From the NCBI GenBank assembly GCA_013821315.1, contig JACDHA010000002.1, positions 30,455-94,454 of the forward strand: a DNA stretch of 64,000 nt, in the 5' to 3' direction. Each line of letters starts with the position of its first letter. The first letter of the stretch is position 1. The stretch is from Candidatus Dependentiae bacterium (GTDB taxonomy: Bacteria > Babelota > Babeliae > Babelales > Babelaceae). Positions 28,503 to 37,178 of the stretch are shown one piece after another. A program made the translations under genes and the position numbers. The notes under the pieces are model-generated. The model saw nothing but the letters and a program-made list of their open reading frames with translations. It was not told the DNA's origin and searched no databases.

Positions 28503-29387
28503 TTAATAACTATCTGATTGAGTTGTACAAGGTACTGATTCAACTTCTATAGTGGTATGGCGAATGTCAAAGTTGGTCTCTAAGCCAAATTTTATAGCTG
28601 CCAGTTGAGTTTTAATATGAGCTAAGTTTGTGTTAACAATTACCAGGTGACAAGTAAGCACGGTTTCACGTGATGAGAGTGCCCATACATGCAGGTCATG
28701 CACTGCTGTAACTTCAGGAAAAGAGCTCAAATAGTTTTTTATTGTAGTTATATCTAGATGTTGAGGGACTCCTTGTACTAATATATGCACTACTCTAAAA
28801 AGTATAACACTTGCACTGACAAGTAATAGTACGCCCGTAAAACCACTTGCTAGTGCATCAATGCTTGTATACCCGGTATACTTAATAATAATACCTGCTA
28901 TTAATGCTGCTGCGGAAGCAAGAGCGTCAAAAAACATATTTAAAAGTGAGCTGCGAACATTAAGATCATCACGATCTTTTAAAAAAAGTAAAGCAACACC
29001 ACCATTAACACAAATACCAAGAAATCCTACGAGCATTACTATGCCGCCTTCAACTTGTTCTGGATTATAAAAGCGATTATAAGCAGCATGCAAAATGTAA
29101 AAGCTTAAACTAAACAGAATAATACCATTAAGTAAAGCAGCTATAATCGAAGCACGACCATAGCCATAGGTATGCCGTTCTGTTGATTTACGTTGCGCTA
29201 AAGTATTGCCAACAAACGAAATAAAAATACTTAATACATCAGTAAGATTATGCGTAGCATCAGAAATAAGTGCTAAACTTCCTGAAGTTATACCAACAGC
29301 AAATTCAAATACCGTAAATAAGATGTTAATGACCATACCCAATTTGAGCTTTTTATTAAGCGCTTGTGAGTGACTTGCTAGTGCCAT
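28503..29387 (-). CDS. Cation diffusion facilitator (CDF) metal transporter
   Basis: 294 aa proton/metal antiporter with six membrane helices and a C-terminal cytoplasmic domain. Helix 2 has the metal-site motif SDATHNLTDVLSIF (HxxxD). Helix 5 reads NMFFD, where most zinc CDFs have HxxxD, so one histidine ligand is replaced by Asn. The cytoplasmic domain has the usual HDLHVWALSS motif. Closest to the CzcD/ZitB group. The helix 5 change may alter metal preference. Confidence 0.9.
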   Translation of the reverse strand: MALASHSQALNKKLKLGMVINILFTVFEFAVGITSGSLALISDATHNLTDVLSIFISFVGNTLAQRKSTERHTYGYGRASIIAALLNGIILFSLSFYILHAAYNRFYNPEQVEGGIVMLVGFLGICVNGGVALLFLKDRDDLNVRSSLLNMFFDALASAAALIAGIIIKYTGYTSIDALASGFTGVLLLVSASVILFRVVHILVQGVPQHLDITTIKNYLSSFPEVTAVHDLHVWALSSRETVLTCHLVIVNTNLAHIKTQLAAIKFGLETNFDIRHTTIEVESVPCTTQSDSY

Positions 29388-29466
29388 ATTTACCTCAAAA
29401 ATTAAAAAATTAATTACTTGCTCTTAGTGTACACTAAAATACACAAACACCTAGGGCGTTTATATA

Positions 29467-29492
29467 AAAAGAAGGCCTCATGACCTTCTTTT
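29467..29492 (-). terminator. Terminator of the thioredoxin-NHL gene
   Basis: AAAAGAAGG and CCTTCTTTT arms with an 8-base loop, 8 bases after the stop on the minus strand. Confidence 0.75.
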
Positions 29493-29499
29493 ACTTATT

Positions 29500-31035
29500 T
29501 TATATAGTGCAGTTAGAGCACGTAACTGGATCTAGTGCTGAGGAAGTATAAATAGTGAGTTCTTTTGTATTCTGTGTTTGGGTATCAAGAACTATAATTC
29601 GGTGATTATTAGTATCAGCTATATAAAGTAGAGTATCAGCTTTAACTATATCGTTGGGTTCGTTGTACTGTGTTTGCAGTAGTGGCCCTACGCTGCTGCC
29701 CCGTTGGCCTGTACCGCTGTAGTTGGTAAGGCGTTCAGTTTGAATGTCATAGCATCTAATAGCATGATTATAAGAATCCGCTATATAAATAATGTTGGCA
29801 TCTGCCTCTAGGCCCAGAGGATGTTGCATTAAGGCTGTCGCTTTAGTGCCTTCTGTGTAACCAAAGTCAAAAAGTCCTGTGCCTATCAGGGTAGTAATAT
29901 TTTTGTCATCAAGTACTCGCAGTGAACTTGTTTCAGAATCTACAAAATAAAGCTTACTCTTTTGGGCACTTAATCCGCTTGGTTGCGAAAGGGTATTAAC
30001 GGGGTAAAAGCCATCAACCATAGATTCTTGGCCATTGCCTGCTCGAATAGAGAGCATCTGTGTCTCTAAGTTATATATCCAAAGTTGATGAGTGCCTGCC
30101 ATAGCAATGGTTATCTCTTTATCAGTTGGATAAAAAGATAAATCCCAAGGAGATGATAGAGAGGCGCTCCGTGCATGCAGTTTTCCATGCAATATATAAG
30201 AGCCTTGCTGACCGGTACCGGCTAGTGTGGTTACTTGCCCTGTTTTAAAATCTGCCACACGTAGTAAATGGTTATTCGTGTCAGCAATATACAAAGCTCC
30301 TGAGTTATACAGAATGCCTTGTGGTTTATTAAATTGTGTTTGGTTAAAAGAGCCATCATCAGCACCCGAGATACCTGATCCAATAGATAAAGAGAGCTCT
30401 CCTGATGGTCGTACACCTAAAATTCTATTGTTACTGCTGTCAGAGATAAAGAGTAATGGTTGCCCATCAAAGTTAGGTACATACTCTAATTTGCTTGGAA
30501 AATTAAGGCTATGAGGCGATTGTTTTGTCGCTTCAAGTTCAAGAGGCAAGGGGGTAGTGTTAATGCGGTCGCCATACTGTTTGATTAAGCTTTGTATAGC
30601 TTGCTGTAACTCTTGTGTATGACCTTCGCCACCATATACTTCTTCAATACGTCCTTTGGGATTAAGTAGGATCAATGTAGGCCAGCCACGAATGCCAAAC
30701 AAATTCCATAAGTGAAAATCGCTATCATTAATTACCGGATGCTCGATGCCGTATTTAATAATAGCGGCTTTGATAGTTTCTTGATCTTTTTCATTGGTAA
30801 ATTTAGCCGAATGTACTCCAATAATAGTCAAAGCATTTCCAAATTCTTTTTCAAGTTTATGGAGCTCTGGTATAATGTGTATACAGTTAATGCAACAAAA
30901 TGTCCAAAAATCAAGAAGTATAATACGTCCTTGAAGATCTTGAGGGGTTAAAGGGCGAGCAAGGTTAAGCCACCTATTTTGCTGTGTAATCGCTTGATGT
31001 AGAGCAGTGCTTACCAGCTCTTTGTTTTTATGCAT
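29500..31035 (-). CDS. Thioredoxin-NHL repeat protein (NHLRC2-like)
   Basis: 511 aa. Residues 1-150 are a thioredoxin-like domain with the unusual active site WTFCCINC (Cys 47, 48 and 51), as in animal NHLRC2 and its bacterial relatives. Residues about 185-500 hold six NHL beta-propeller repeats (for example LYIADTNNHLLRV, IYIADSYNHAIRC, LYIADTNNHRIIV). It ends in CSNC, a second cysteine pair. No signal peptide, so probably cytosolic. The role is probably redox or scaffolding and is unproven in bacteria. Confidence 0.88.
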   Translation of the reverse strand: MHKNKELVSTALHQAITQQNRWLNLARPLTPQDLQGRIILLDFWTFCCINCIHIIPELHKLEKEFGNALTIIGVHSAKFTNEKDQETIKAAIIKYGIEHPVINDSDFHLWNLFGIRGWPTLILLNPKGRIEEVYGGEGHTQELQQAIQSLIKQYGDRINTTPLPLELEATKQSPHSLNFPSKLEYVPNFDGQPLLFISDSSNNRILGVRPSGELSLSIGSGISGADDGSFNQTQFNKPQGILYNSGALYIADTNNHLLRVADFKTGQVTTLAGTGQQGSYILHGKLHARSASLSSPWDLSFYPTDKEITIAMAGTHQLWIYNLETQMLSIRAGNGQESMVDGFYPVNTLSQPSGLSAQKSKLYFVDSETSSLRVLDDKNITTLIGTGLFDFGYTEGTKATALMQHPLGLEADANIIYIADSYNHAIRCYDIQTERLTNYSGTGQRGSSVGPLLQTQYNEPNDIVKADTLLYIADTNNHRIIVLDTQTQNTKELTIYTSSALDPVTCSNCTI

Positions 31036-31214
31036 GACTACTCCCTTAAAATACCCGTTTTTTCTAAATCTATCGTTACTGTTTAAGTAAGTTCAAGAGT
31101 AGTTTTCGTACTTAATACGTATTGCCCTTTGGCCACGTATCTTTTATACTCAAAATATAAGAGTTTGTTAGCTAAAAACAATTAATCTAAACACAGTTAT
31201 TAATAGGGAGTAGT

Positions 31215-31685
31215 ATGAATAGCAAGAATAAAGTACTTTTATGCGTTGCAGTAACAGCAATTGGATGCATACTTGCAGTAAAAACATATTCAAAAAAACA
31301 ACTTATAGATTCGAGGTCTCCAGATATGTCAGTAATTACACGCCCTTCAGGTCTTTCATTTGAAATCCTTAAAGCAGGAAACGGGGAAACTACCCCTAAA
31401 CCAGGACAAGTGGTAAAAGTACACTATACCGGTTGGCTCGACGATGCAGGCAAACCAGGTAAAAAGTTTGACAGCAGTGTTGATCGTGGTACCCCTTTTG
31501 AATTTGTTATAGGTGTTGGCCAAGTTATCAAAGGTTGGGACGAAGGTGTGCTTGAGATGAAAGAAGGCGAAAAGCGCCGTTTAATTATTCCTGCTCAGTT
31601 GGGCTATGGTTCACGTGGTGCAGGCGGCGTTATACCTGGTAATGCAACTTTAATTTTTGATGTTGAACTTATTAGTTTTAAATAA
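31215..31685 (+). CDS. FKBP-type peptidyl-prolyl cis-trans isomerase
   Basis: 156 aa. An N-terminal membrane anchor or signal (VLLCVAVTAIGCILAVKTY) is followed by a single FKBP domain: VKVHYTGWL, KFDSSVDRGTPFEFVIG, GQVIKGWDEGV, and PAQLGYGSRG. All the main active-site aromatic and acidic positions (Y, F, D, V-I, W, Y) are kept. It probably folds exported proteins in the periplasm. GGGAG precedes the ATG. Confidence 0.93.
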   Translation: MNSKNKVLLCVAVTAIGCILAVKTYSKKQLIDSRSPDMSVITRPSGLSFEILKAGNGETTPKPGQVVKVHYTGWLDDAGKPGKKFDSSVDRGTPFEFVIGVGQVIKGWDEGVLEMKEGEKRRLIIPAQLGYGSRGAGGVIPGNATLIFDVELISFK

Positions 31686-31791
31686 GATATTTGGGTGTCA
31701 CCCCAAAGTCAAAAGTGTACTCAAACAGAGCGCCCAAAAATATTTCACTTCGAGTAAAGTAATTAAAAATTACTCAAAACCCATTTTGGAC

Positions 31792-31820
31792 TTGACAAAT
31801 AGAAATTATTATGTTATGAT
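31792..31820 (+). promoter_or_regulatory. Strong promoter of the unassigned small RNA
   Basis: TTGACA at 31792-31797, a 17-base spacer and TATGAT at 31815-31820. The predicted start (about 31827) coincides with the first base of the RNA's closing stem. Confidence 0.75.
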
Positions 31821-31827
31821 AAAAATA

Positions 31828-32008
31828 AGTCAATACACAAAGCGAAAGCTTGCTATCCTGGTTTTATAATATGTCGTAAGGCATACAAAAGAGACTCCTG
31901 GTAGTGGGACTGAATAAAAAGCCCTGAGTATTGACTCTCTATTTAAATAAAAAATAATTAAGAACAGCAGCCCAAAACAAAAATGAGAGCCTTTACGGCT
32001 CTTTTTTT
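31828..32008 (+). ncRNA. Candidate structured small RNA, family not recognised
   Basis: No open frame. A near-consensus promoter at 31792-31820 would start transcription at the 5' arm of a perfect 9-bp stem, AGTCAATAC (31828-31836) with GTATTGACT (31928-31936). Inside lie two GNRA-capped hairpins: AAGC-GAAA-GCTT (31840-31851) and TATGTC-GTAA-GGCATA (31870-31885). A rho-independent terminator (AGAGCC/GGCTCT then T run) ends at 32008. The size and solo transcription recall 6S-type RNAs, but I see no defining conserved bases of 6S, SRP RNA or RNase P RNA. It lies immediately upstream of ssrA. Confidence 0.6.
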
Positions 32009-32013
32009 GATGG

Positions 32014-32042
32014 TTGACAAATATTAGCACTAGAGGTATAAT
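32014..32042 (+). promoter_or_regulatory. Consensus promoter of ssrA
   Basis: TTGACA at 32014-32019, exactly 17 bases, then TATAAT at 32037-32042: both hexamers match the sigma70 consensus perfectly. The mature tmRNA starts 44 bases later. Confidence 0.9.
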
Positions 32043-32085
32043 AATTACATATAGAAATTCTTGTTAGAAATTCTTTGAAATTTTT

Positions 32086-32461
32086 GGGGGCGTAATGGCT
32101 TCGACGTGGTATGAGCGGTTTGAAGAGCATGTCGAGCTTTAACTGTGTGCTCGTTAAAAAAATGGTTAAACAATACATGCAAACAATAGCATGAGTGCTT
32201 TCAATAGCACGCCCGCTTTCGCGTAATAGCTTAAGCAGCTTGGTAGGACAGTGTGCCTATGCATTGGCCTAACTCGTATAACCCTTTATAGGACTGGAAA
32301 GCAAGGTTCACTTGGTATGTAGCTTTTCTGAACACAAACCAGGCGTGTTTGTATAGCGTGTCTTTTAGGAATAAGGAACACGTACAAGAAAAAGACTAAA
32401 CATGTAGCGCTTTAAGCTAATCGTAGTACGGACATGGGTTCGACTCCCATCGCCTCCACCA
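32086..32461 (+). ncRNA. ssrA: Transfer-messenger RNA (tmRNA)
   Basis: Rescues stalled ribosomes with SmpB. The 5' end GGGGGCG pairs with CGCCTCC at the 3' end (one G-U pair), followed by an encoded ACCA. The T arm is GGGTTCGACTCCC. The tag frame starts at GCA (32179) and reads ANNSMSAFNSTPAFA, then TAA TAG. The tag ends -PAFA and not the usual -LAA. About 376 nt, a single uninterrupted molecule. Confidence 0.96.
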
Positions 32462-32468
32462 AAATATA

Positions 32469-32498
32469 AACCTGTAGTGTAAAAACTGCAGGTTTTTT
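32469..32498 (+). terminator. Terminator of ssrA
   Basis: AACCTGTAG/CTGCAGGTT stem (one G-U pair) followed by a T run, 8 bases after the mature 3' end. Confidence 0.85.
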
Positions 32499-32607
32499 AT
32501 TTTTAAAAAAATTATATATTAAATTTTGAATTTACTTTTTTTTAAATTTAATATATAATTAATAATATTATTTATATAATTTTGAATTATTCCAATTGAG
32601 GCGTCAT

Positions 32608-34338
32608 ATGAATTATCGTATTATTTTTGTTTCTTTGTTTTTTATGTCATTTAATTATTCTATGGATACGGCTATACATCCTATTTTAAATGCACAGTAT
32701 AGAACAGCTATGTATCAAGGTGATAAAGAAAAAATAAAAGAATTATTGCTTCTTATCTCTGAAGGCAATGATGCAACTATGGTAGGTATCCAAGTGCTTC
32801 GCTTTGCGGTACAAAATAATTTAATAGAAGCTGCTCAAGCATTAATTGATTTAGGTATAGATGGTAATGCCCAAACAGAAGATGGCTGGACTCCGCTTAC
32901 TGCCGCAGTAAAAAATGGTTGCGCAGAAATGGTTAAACTATTACTTAAAGCAGGTATCAATAGGTCTGGTACAAATAAAGATGGTTGGTCACCACTTGAT
33001 ATAGCTGCTCACAGTGGCCATAGAGAAAGCCTTGAGCTACTGCTTAGTGCAGGAATAGATAGTAATGCTCAAGGTATTTTTGGCTGGACGCCACTTCATA
33101 GTGCGGCATTTCAAGGTCATGAAGAAATGGTTAAATTTTTAATTGGTTTAGGTGCAGACTTAGACATTCGCTCAATGGATGGTTGGACAGCACTTCATAG
33201 GGCAATACAAGGTGGTCATGCTAATATAGTCCGCCTATTATTAGATGCAAACGCTCTTATCGATGCTCAATGGAAGGGCCGCAACATGCCCTTTTATGTA
33301 GCATTAGAAAATGGTCGTACAGATGTATTAAAAACATTACTTGATGCTGGTGCTGATGTTAATGCTCAAGATAGTTTATCTATAGTAGTCCAAAATGAGC
33401 ATAAAGAAGCTGCTCGACTATTGCTTCAATCAGGTGCGGATGTTGATGCTCCAGATGCTTCTGGTTTAACGTGCTTGCATAAAGCTTCAAAAAGTGGCTA
33501 TACAGCAATGGTTCAGCTGTTACTTGAATTTAAGGCGAATATGCGTGTTATTGATACTCGTGGTTTTACTCCACTGTGCTATGCTGCAGAACAGGGTCAT
33601 CAAAAAGTAGCTCAATTATTGATTGATGCCGGCGCTGATATTGATTTTAAAAGCCCAACTGGGATTACACCACTCTATAGAGCTACACAACATGGTCAAA
33701 AAGCAATGGTTAAATTGTTACTTAATGCGGGTGCTAAAGTTGACAGTAGAGATGCCGATGGCTTTATGCCATTATATGTAGCAGTAAAAGCTGGTCATAT
33801 AACCATAACGGAGATGTTACTCAGTTTTATGCAAGAGTCTCAAATACCCCAAAATCTTATACATAATTTTATGGTAATTCGAGCTCAAGATAATCTTAGA
33901 GCCTTAGAACAAGCACCTAATCTTCAAGCTAAAGTTAGACTATTGCATAGAAATGTTTTTCTCTCTTCAAGGGTAAAAGAGCAACTTCGTAGTGAGAAAA
34001 CCAAGTTATTTGATGCTATTAAAGAAGATAATGTTGAACAAGTTGCTTGCCTGCTTAAAGGAGGTTTTAGCTTAAATACTTGTGATCAAAATAACGATAC
34101 TCTGTGGCATGCAGCAATGAAGTATGCTAGTGGTAAAGTATTAGCATTCCTATTAAGCTTGTACCCTTCATACACTGTGAGTGTTTGGGATAAAAAAAAC
34201 AATCAGGGTCTTACTCCTCTAGAAGTTGCTGTATTGAGTGGCAATGGTCTGTTTTTACAAGATATAGTTACTAAAATAATGGCGGGAACTCCTGTTGTAG
34301 TAGATACTAAAAAAACGAGATCCTGTGTAATTCAATAA
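32608..34338 (+). CDS. Exported ankyrin-repeat protein with CaaX box CVIQ
   Basis: 576 aa from the ATG at 32608, chosen because GAGG lies 7 bases upstream (an in-frame TTG at 32596 is less likely). Signal peptide (IIFVSLFFMSFNYS), then about eleven ankyrin repeats (for example GWTPLHSAAFQGHEEMVKFL). A final module carries LLKGGFSLNTCD and TLWHAA, shared with the C-terminus of the WD40 protein at 3867-5645. It ends KKTRSCVIQ, a good CaaX farnesylation box after basic residues. A probable host-directed effector, by analogy with prenylated Legionella ankyrin effectors. Not demonstrated here. Confidence 0.85.
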   Translation: MNYRIIFVSLFFMSFNYSMDTAIHPILNAQYRTAMYQGDKEKIKELLLLISEGNDATMVGIQVLRFAVQNNLIEAAQALIDLGIDGNAQTEDGWTPLTAAVKNGCAEMVKLLLKAGINRSGTNKDGWSPLDIAAHSGHRESLELLLSAGIDSNAQGIFGWTPLHSAAFQGHEEMVKFLIGLGADLDIRSMDGWTALHRAIQGGHANIVRLLLDANALIDAQWKGRNMPFYVALENGRTDVLKTLLDAGADVNAQDSLSIVVQNEHKEAARLLLQSGADVDAPDASGLTCLHKASKSGYTAMVQLLLEFKANMRVIDTRGFTPLCYAAEQGHQKVAQLLIDAGADIDFKSPTGITPLYRATQHGQKAMVKLLLNAGAKVDSRDADGFMPLYVAVKAGHITITEMLLSFMQESQIPQNLIHNFMVIRAQDNLRALEQAPNLQAKVRLLHRNVFLSSRVKEQLRSEKTKLFDAIKEDNVEQVACLLKGGFSLNTCDQNNDTLWHAAMKYASGKVLAFLLSLYPSYTVSVWDKKNNQGLTPLEVAVLSGNGLFLQDIVTKIMAGTPVVVDTKKTRSCVIQ

Positions 34339-34361
34339 ATTTTATTATCAAAAATAAATTA

Positions 34362-34415
34362 CTATTGATAATTAATTATCAATAGAGGTATACTTAAAAT
34401 TAAAAATATACCTCT
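34362..34415 (+). repeat. Two adjacent hairpins between exported-protein genes
   Basis: A perfect 24-base palindrome (CTATTGATAATT and its complement) is followed directly by AGAGGTATA/TATACCTCT arms around an A-rich loop. They end just before the next gene, so they may be a terminator-leader combination or a protein-binding site. Confidence 0.5.
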
Positions 34416-34427
34416 AGTAGTCTAGGA

Positions 34428-35060
34428 ATGAGTATGATAAAGTTACGTAAATTAGTACTGTTTATTTTATTTTTATCTGGTTGTATACAAATACAAGCAG
34501 TAATGGTTTTAAGTAGCCAGTTACGAGAGCTTCTTGAGTCTTTTAAAGGCGAGACAGCTCTAGCTCAAGCCCTTAACCAAAATTCAGAACCAAGTAAAGC
34601 TGTAGAAAGTTTTTTTAAGGGTGTTGATTTTAAAGGAACACCGCAAACTAAAGCAGAGCTTGCTCAGTTTGTCTCCAGTGCACGAGCAATACAAAACGAG
34701 TTTCTTAGGTTCCCTTCTTCTAATGCCCGCTATGATCAATTACTTAGTGCTTTAAAAAATTATAAAACACGTCTAGGCTCAGATTTGTCTGTATGGGCAC
34801 AGCGATTTCTATCAGTTAATGCTCTTATTATAGCTCTTGGTGCAGTTGATAAAACTGACATAGAAGAAACAAATAAGTCAGGAGTTTCAAATAAGCTAGA
34901 TGAAGATGAATTGTCTAGTCTGGCAGAGCTTATAGCACACGAATTTGTAATTAATTTAAGAGGCTTACAAGCTCAATTTAAATTTGAAATACCAGAGGGT
35001 ATAGAGCAAATAATTACACAAAAAGAACTGATTATTTTAAAAAAATATTTGGTAAAATAA
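34428..35060 (+). CDS. Exported helical protein, possible lipoprotein
   Basis: 210 aa. Hydrophobic N-terminus (LVLFILFLSGC) with a lipobox-like LSGC, so it may be a lipoprotein. A signal peptidase I site after QIQA is the alternative. The mature part is charged and almost all helical (for example LRELLESFKGETALAQALNQ) with no recognised family. It follows the ankyrin effector gene by 89 bases. Function unknown. Confidence 0.65.
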   Translation: MSMIKLRKLVLFILFLSGCIQIQAVMVLSSQLRELLESFKGETALAQALNQNSEPSKAVESFFKGVDFKGTPQTKAELAQFVSSARAIQNEFLRFPSSNARYDQLLSALKNYKTRLGSDLSVWAQRFLSVNALIIALGAVDKTDIEETNKSGVSNKLDEDELSSLAELIAHEFVINLRGLQAQFKFEIPEGIEQIITQKELIILKKYLVK

Positions 35061-35176
35061 TCTAAATCACTAAACTAAGTAAATTGACTAAAGCGCTTTG
35101 GGGTGCTAATTTACACCTATGTGTCGTTGCTTCTATTACTAATAATGCTAAAAAACTTCCAAGATTAAAGAAAAAA

Positions 35177-36727
35177 ATGAAAAAGTTGCCTATAGATGTT
35201 AGTACTTTTAGTACAATGATCAATGAAAACTATAGTTACATAGATAAAACTGAGTACATATATAATCTTATTGAAAATGGTCGCTTTTATTTTCTTTCCC
35301 GTCCTCGGCGGTTTGGTAAATCTCTGTTAATTTCAACTTTAAAAGAACTATTTTCTGGCAATAAACACCTTTTTCAGGATCTTTGGATAGGCTCAAGTGA
35401 TTATAATTGGCAAGAGCATCCTATAATTCATCTTAACTTTTCTGATTTAGACATTGAAACATCCCCTGAGTTAAAAATAAGCTTATCATGGGAACTCGAG
35501 TCAATAGCACAAGAATATACCATTGATGTTTCTTCTGCTCCTTCAGCTGGGTCTAAATTAAAAAAACTTGTTAAGGAGTTAGCTAAAAGAAATCCTGTTG
35601 TTATTCTTATTGACGAGTATGACTATCCGCTTATTAATAATCTTACTAAAATAGGCGTAGCTCAAGCAAACAGAGATGTACTTAAGAATTTTTTTAGTGT
35701 TATTAAAAGTTTAGATGCCTATTTAAAGGCAATCTTTATAACAGGAGTAACAAAGTTTTCAAAGACCTCTATTTTTTCAGGTCTTAATAATCTTAACGAT
35801 TTAACATTAGCACCTGAAAGTGCTTTATTCCTTGGCTACACGCAAACAGAAATAGATAAATACTTTACTGATGATATTGCTCATTTTGCACAGGAAAAAC
35901 AATGTCAGAAAAGTGATATACTGCACGAGATGAAGACTTGGTATAATGGATACCGCTTTTCACGTAAAGAGGAGACTGTTTATAATCCTTTTTCGGTACT
36001 TTATTATTTAAAAACTCAAGAACGAGCAAATTACTGGTTTGAATCAGGTACACCTTCTTTTTTAATAGAGTTTCTTAGAAAGCACTATAATGCTTTAGAA
36101 GGCATTGAGCAAGCAGAGTTCAGTTCTACTGGTCTGGGCACTGTGGATCTTGAAGACATTCCGCCCATTACGCTTCTTTTTCAAACAGGTTATTTAACTA
36201 TTAGTGATTATGAAAGTGTTACCAAAAAGTATAAGCTTGGCTACCCTAATGAGGAAGTGCAAGATTCATTTCAAAAGTACCTATTAGCTGCATTTTCAAA
36301 TACAAATGTTACTGAGGTTGAGAAAACTACTTCACAATTAATTAATGCACTTAAATAAAATAATATAGTCTTATTCTGTCAGTTGTTGCAAAGTTTATTT
36401 GCTCATATTCCTTATCAGCTTCATATTGCTCAAGAACGTTATTATCATTCGCTGTTTCAACTTATAGGTAGCTTGCTAGGATTAGAGGTGCAATCAGAAA
36501 TAAGTACTGATAAAGGTAGAATTGATCTAGTGTTTTCTACGTCAAAATATGTTTATTTGTTTGAGCTGAAATTTAACGTAAGTGCTGAAGAAGCTTTAAA
36601 GCAAATAGAAGAGCAGCGCTACTACGAAAAGTATTTGCTGACAGGAAAAAAAATAACCTTGATAGGTCTTTCTTTTAAACATACTAAGCAAAAATTAACT
36701 TTAGACTATAGTATAAAAACTTCATAA
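35177..36727 (+). pseudogene. AAA-ATPase-like / PD-(D/E)XK nuclease superfamily protein, interrupted by one stop
   Basis: The family (AAA-ATPase_like plus PDDEXK_9) normally runs as one chain of about 500-550 aa. The first part starts at the ATG at 35177 (MKKLPIDVSTF) and has SRPRRFGKSLL (Walker A-like) and VILIDEYDYPL. It ends at LINALK with TAA at 36356-36358. Reading on in the same frame gives NNIVLFCQLLQSLFA, then the nuclease part GRIDLVFST and YLFELKF to 36727. A single in-frame nonsense codon therefore splits an otherwise intact gene. Members are often called toxin-like or mobile; the function is unknown. Confidence 0.85.
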
Positions 36728-36842
36728 ATTATTTTTAAGTTAAAAGAGATTTTTTAAATTAGTTAACTACTCTAGAACTAATATTTTTTTACTGTAGTCT
36801 TGCGTTCTTTTTTAGTTCTAGCGTAGAGTAATAAAGATTACA

Positions 36843-36908
36843 CTGCGGGAGCGATAGAAAAGGGTAGTGGGGTTTCGATTAGTTCGAAGGGTTATGACGT
36901 GCTCCCGC
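36843..36908 (+). other. GC-rich stem structure in a 450-bp gene-free region
   Basis: TGCGGGAGC (36843-36851) pairs perfectly with GCTCCCGCA (36900-36908) around a TTCGA/TCGAA inner hairpin. This is far more GC-rich than its surroundings. A weak promoter (TTGCGT at 36800, TAGAGT at 36824) would start just before it. It could be a small RNA or a terminator without a T run. The rest of 36728-37178 shows no gene. Confidence 0.4.
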
Positions 36909-37178
36909 ACGGTACTATTTTTACCTTTAAATCTCTTAAATTAGACATCTCCAATTGACTGACTTATCATCACGGTGTATTTTATACTTTATAGGGGTAT
37001 GTGTTTATCTGTTTTATTGTATATACTTTTTGTTTTTAGATAGACAAAAGTACAAAATAAAAATAAGATAAATAGGCTCTTGAGTTGTCATTAGATCTTA
37101 GAGAATGTTAGATCTCTAGTGCCTACATATTCAATATTGGTTCAATGCTGGTGATTATAATTTACAGAGAGGTTTCTT

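Noticed and set aside
31828..31936. Identity as 6S, SRP or RNase P RNA
   Set aside because: The conserved bases of SRP helix 8 and of the RNase P core are absent, and the folded part is shorter than a normal 6S RNA.
36844..36911. tRNA-like acceptor stem GCGGGAG/CTCCCGC followed by A
   Set aside because: Only about 57 bases between the arms' outer ends and no D arm, anticodon arm or GGTTCGAATCC T arm can be formed.
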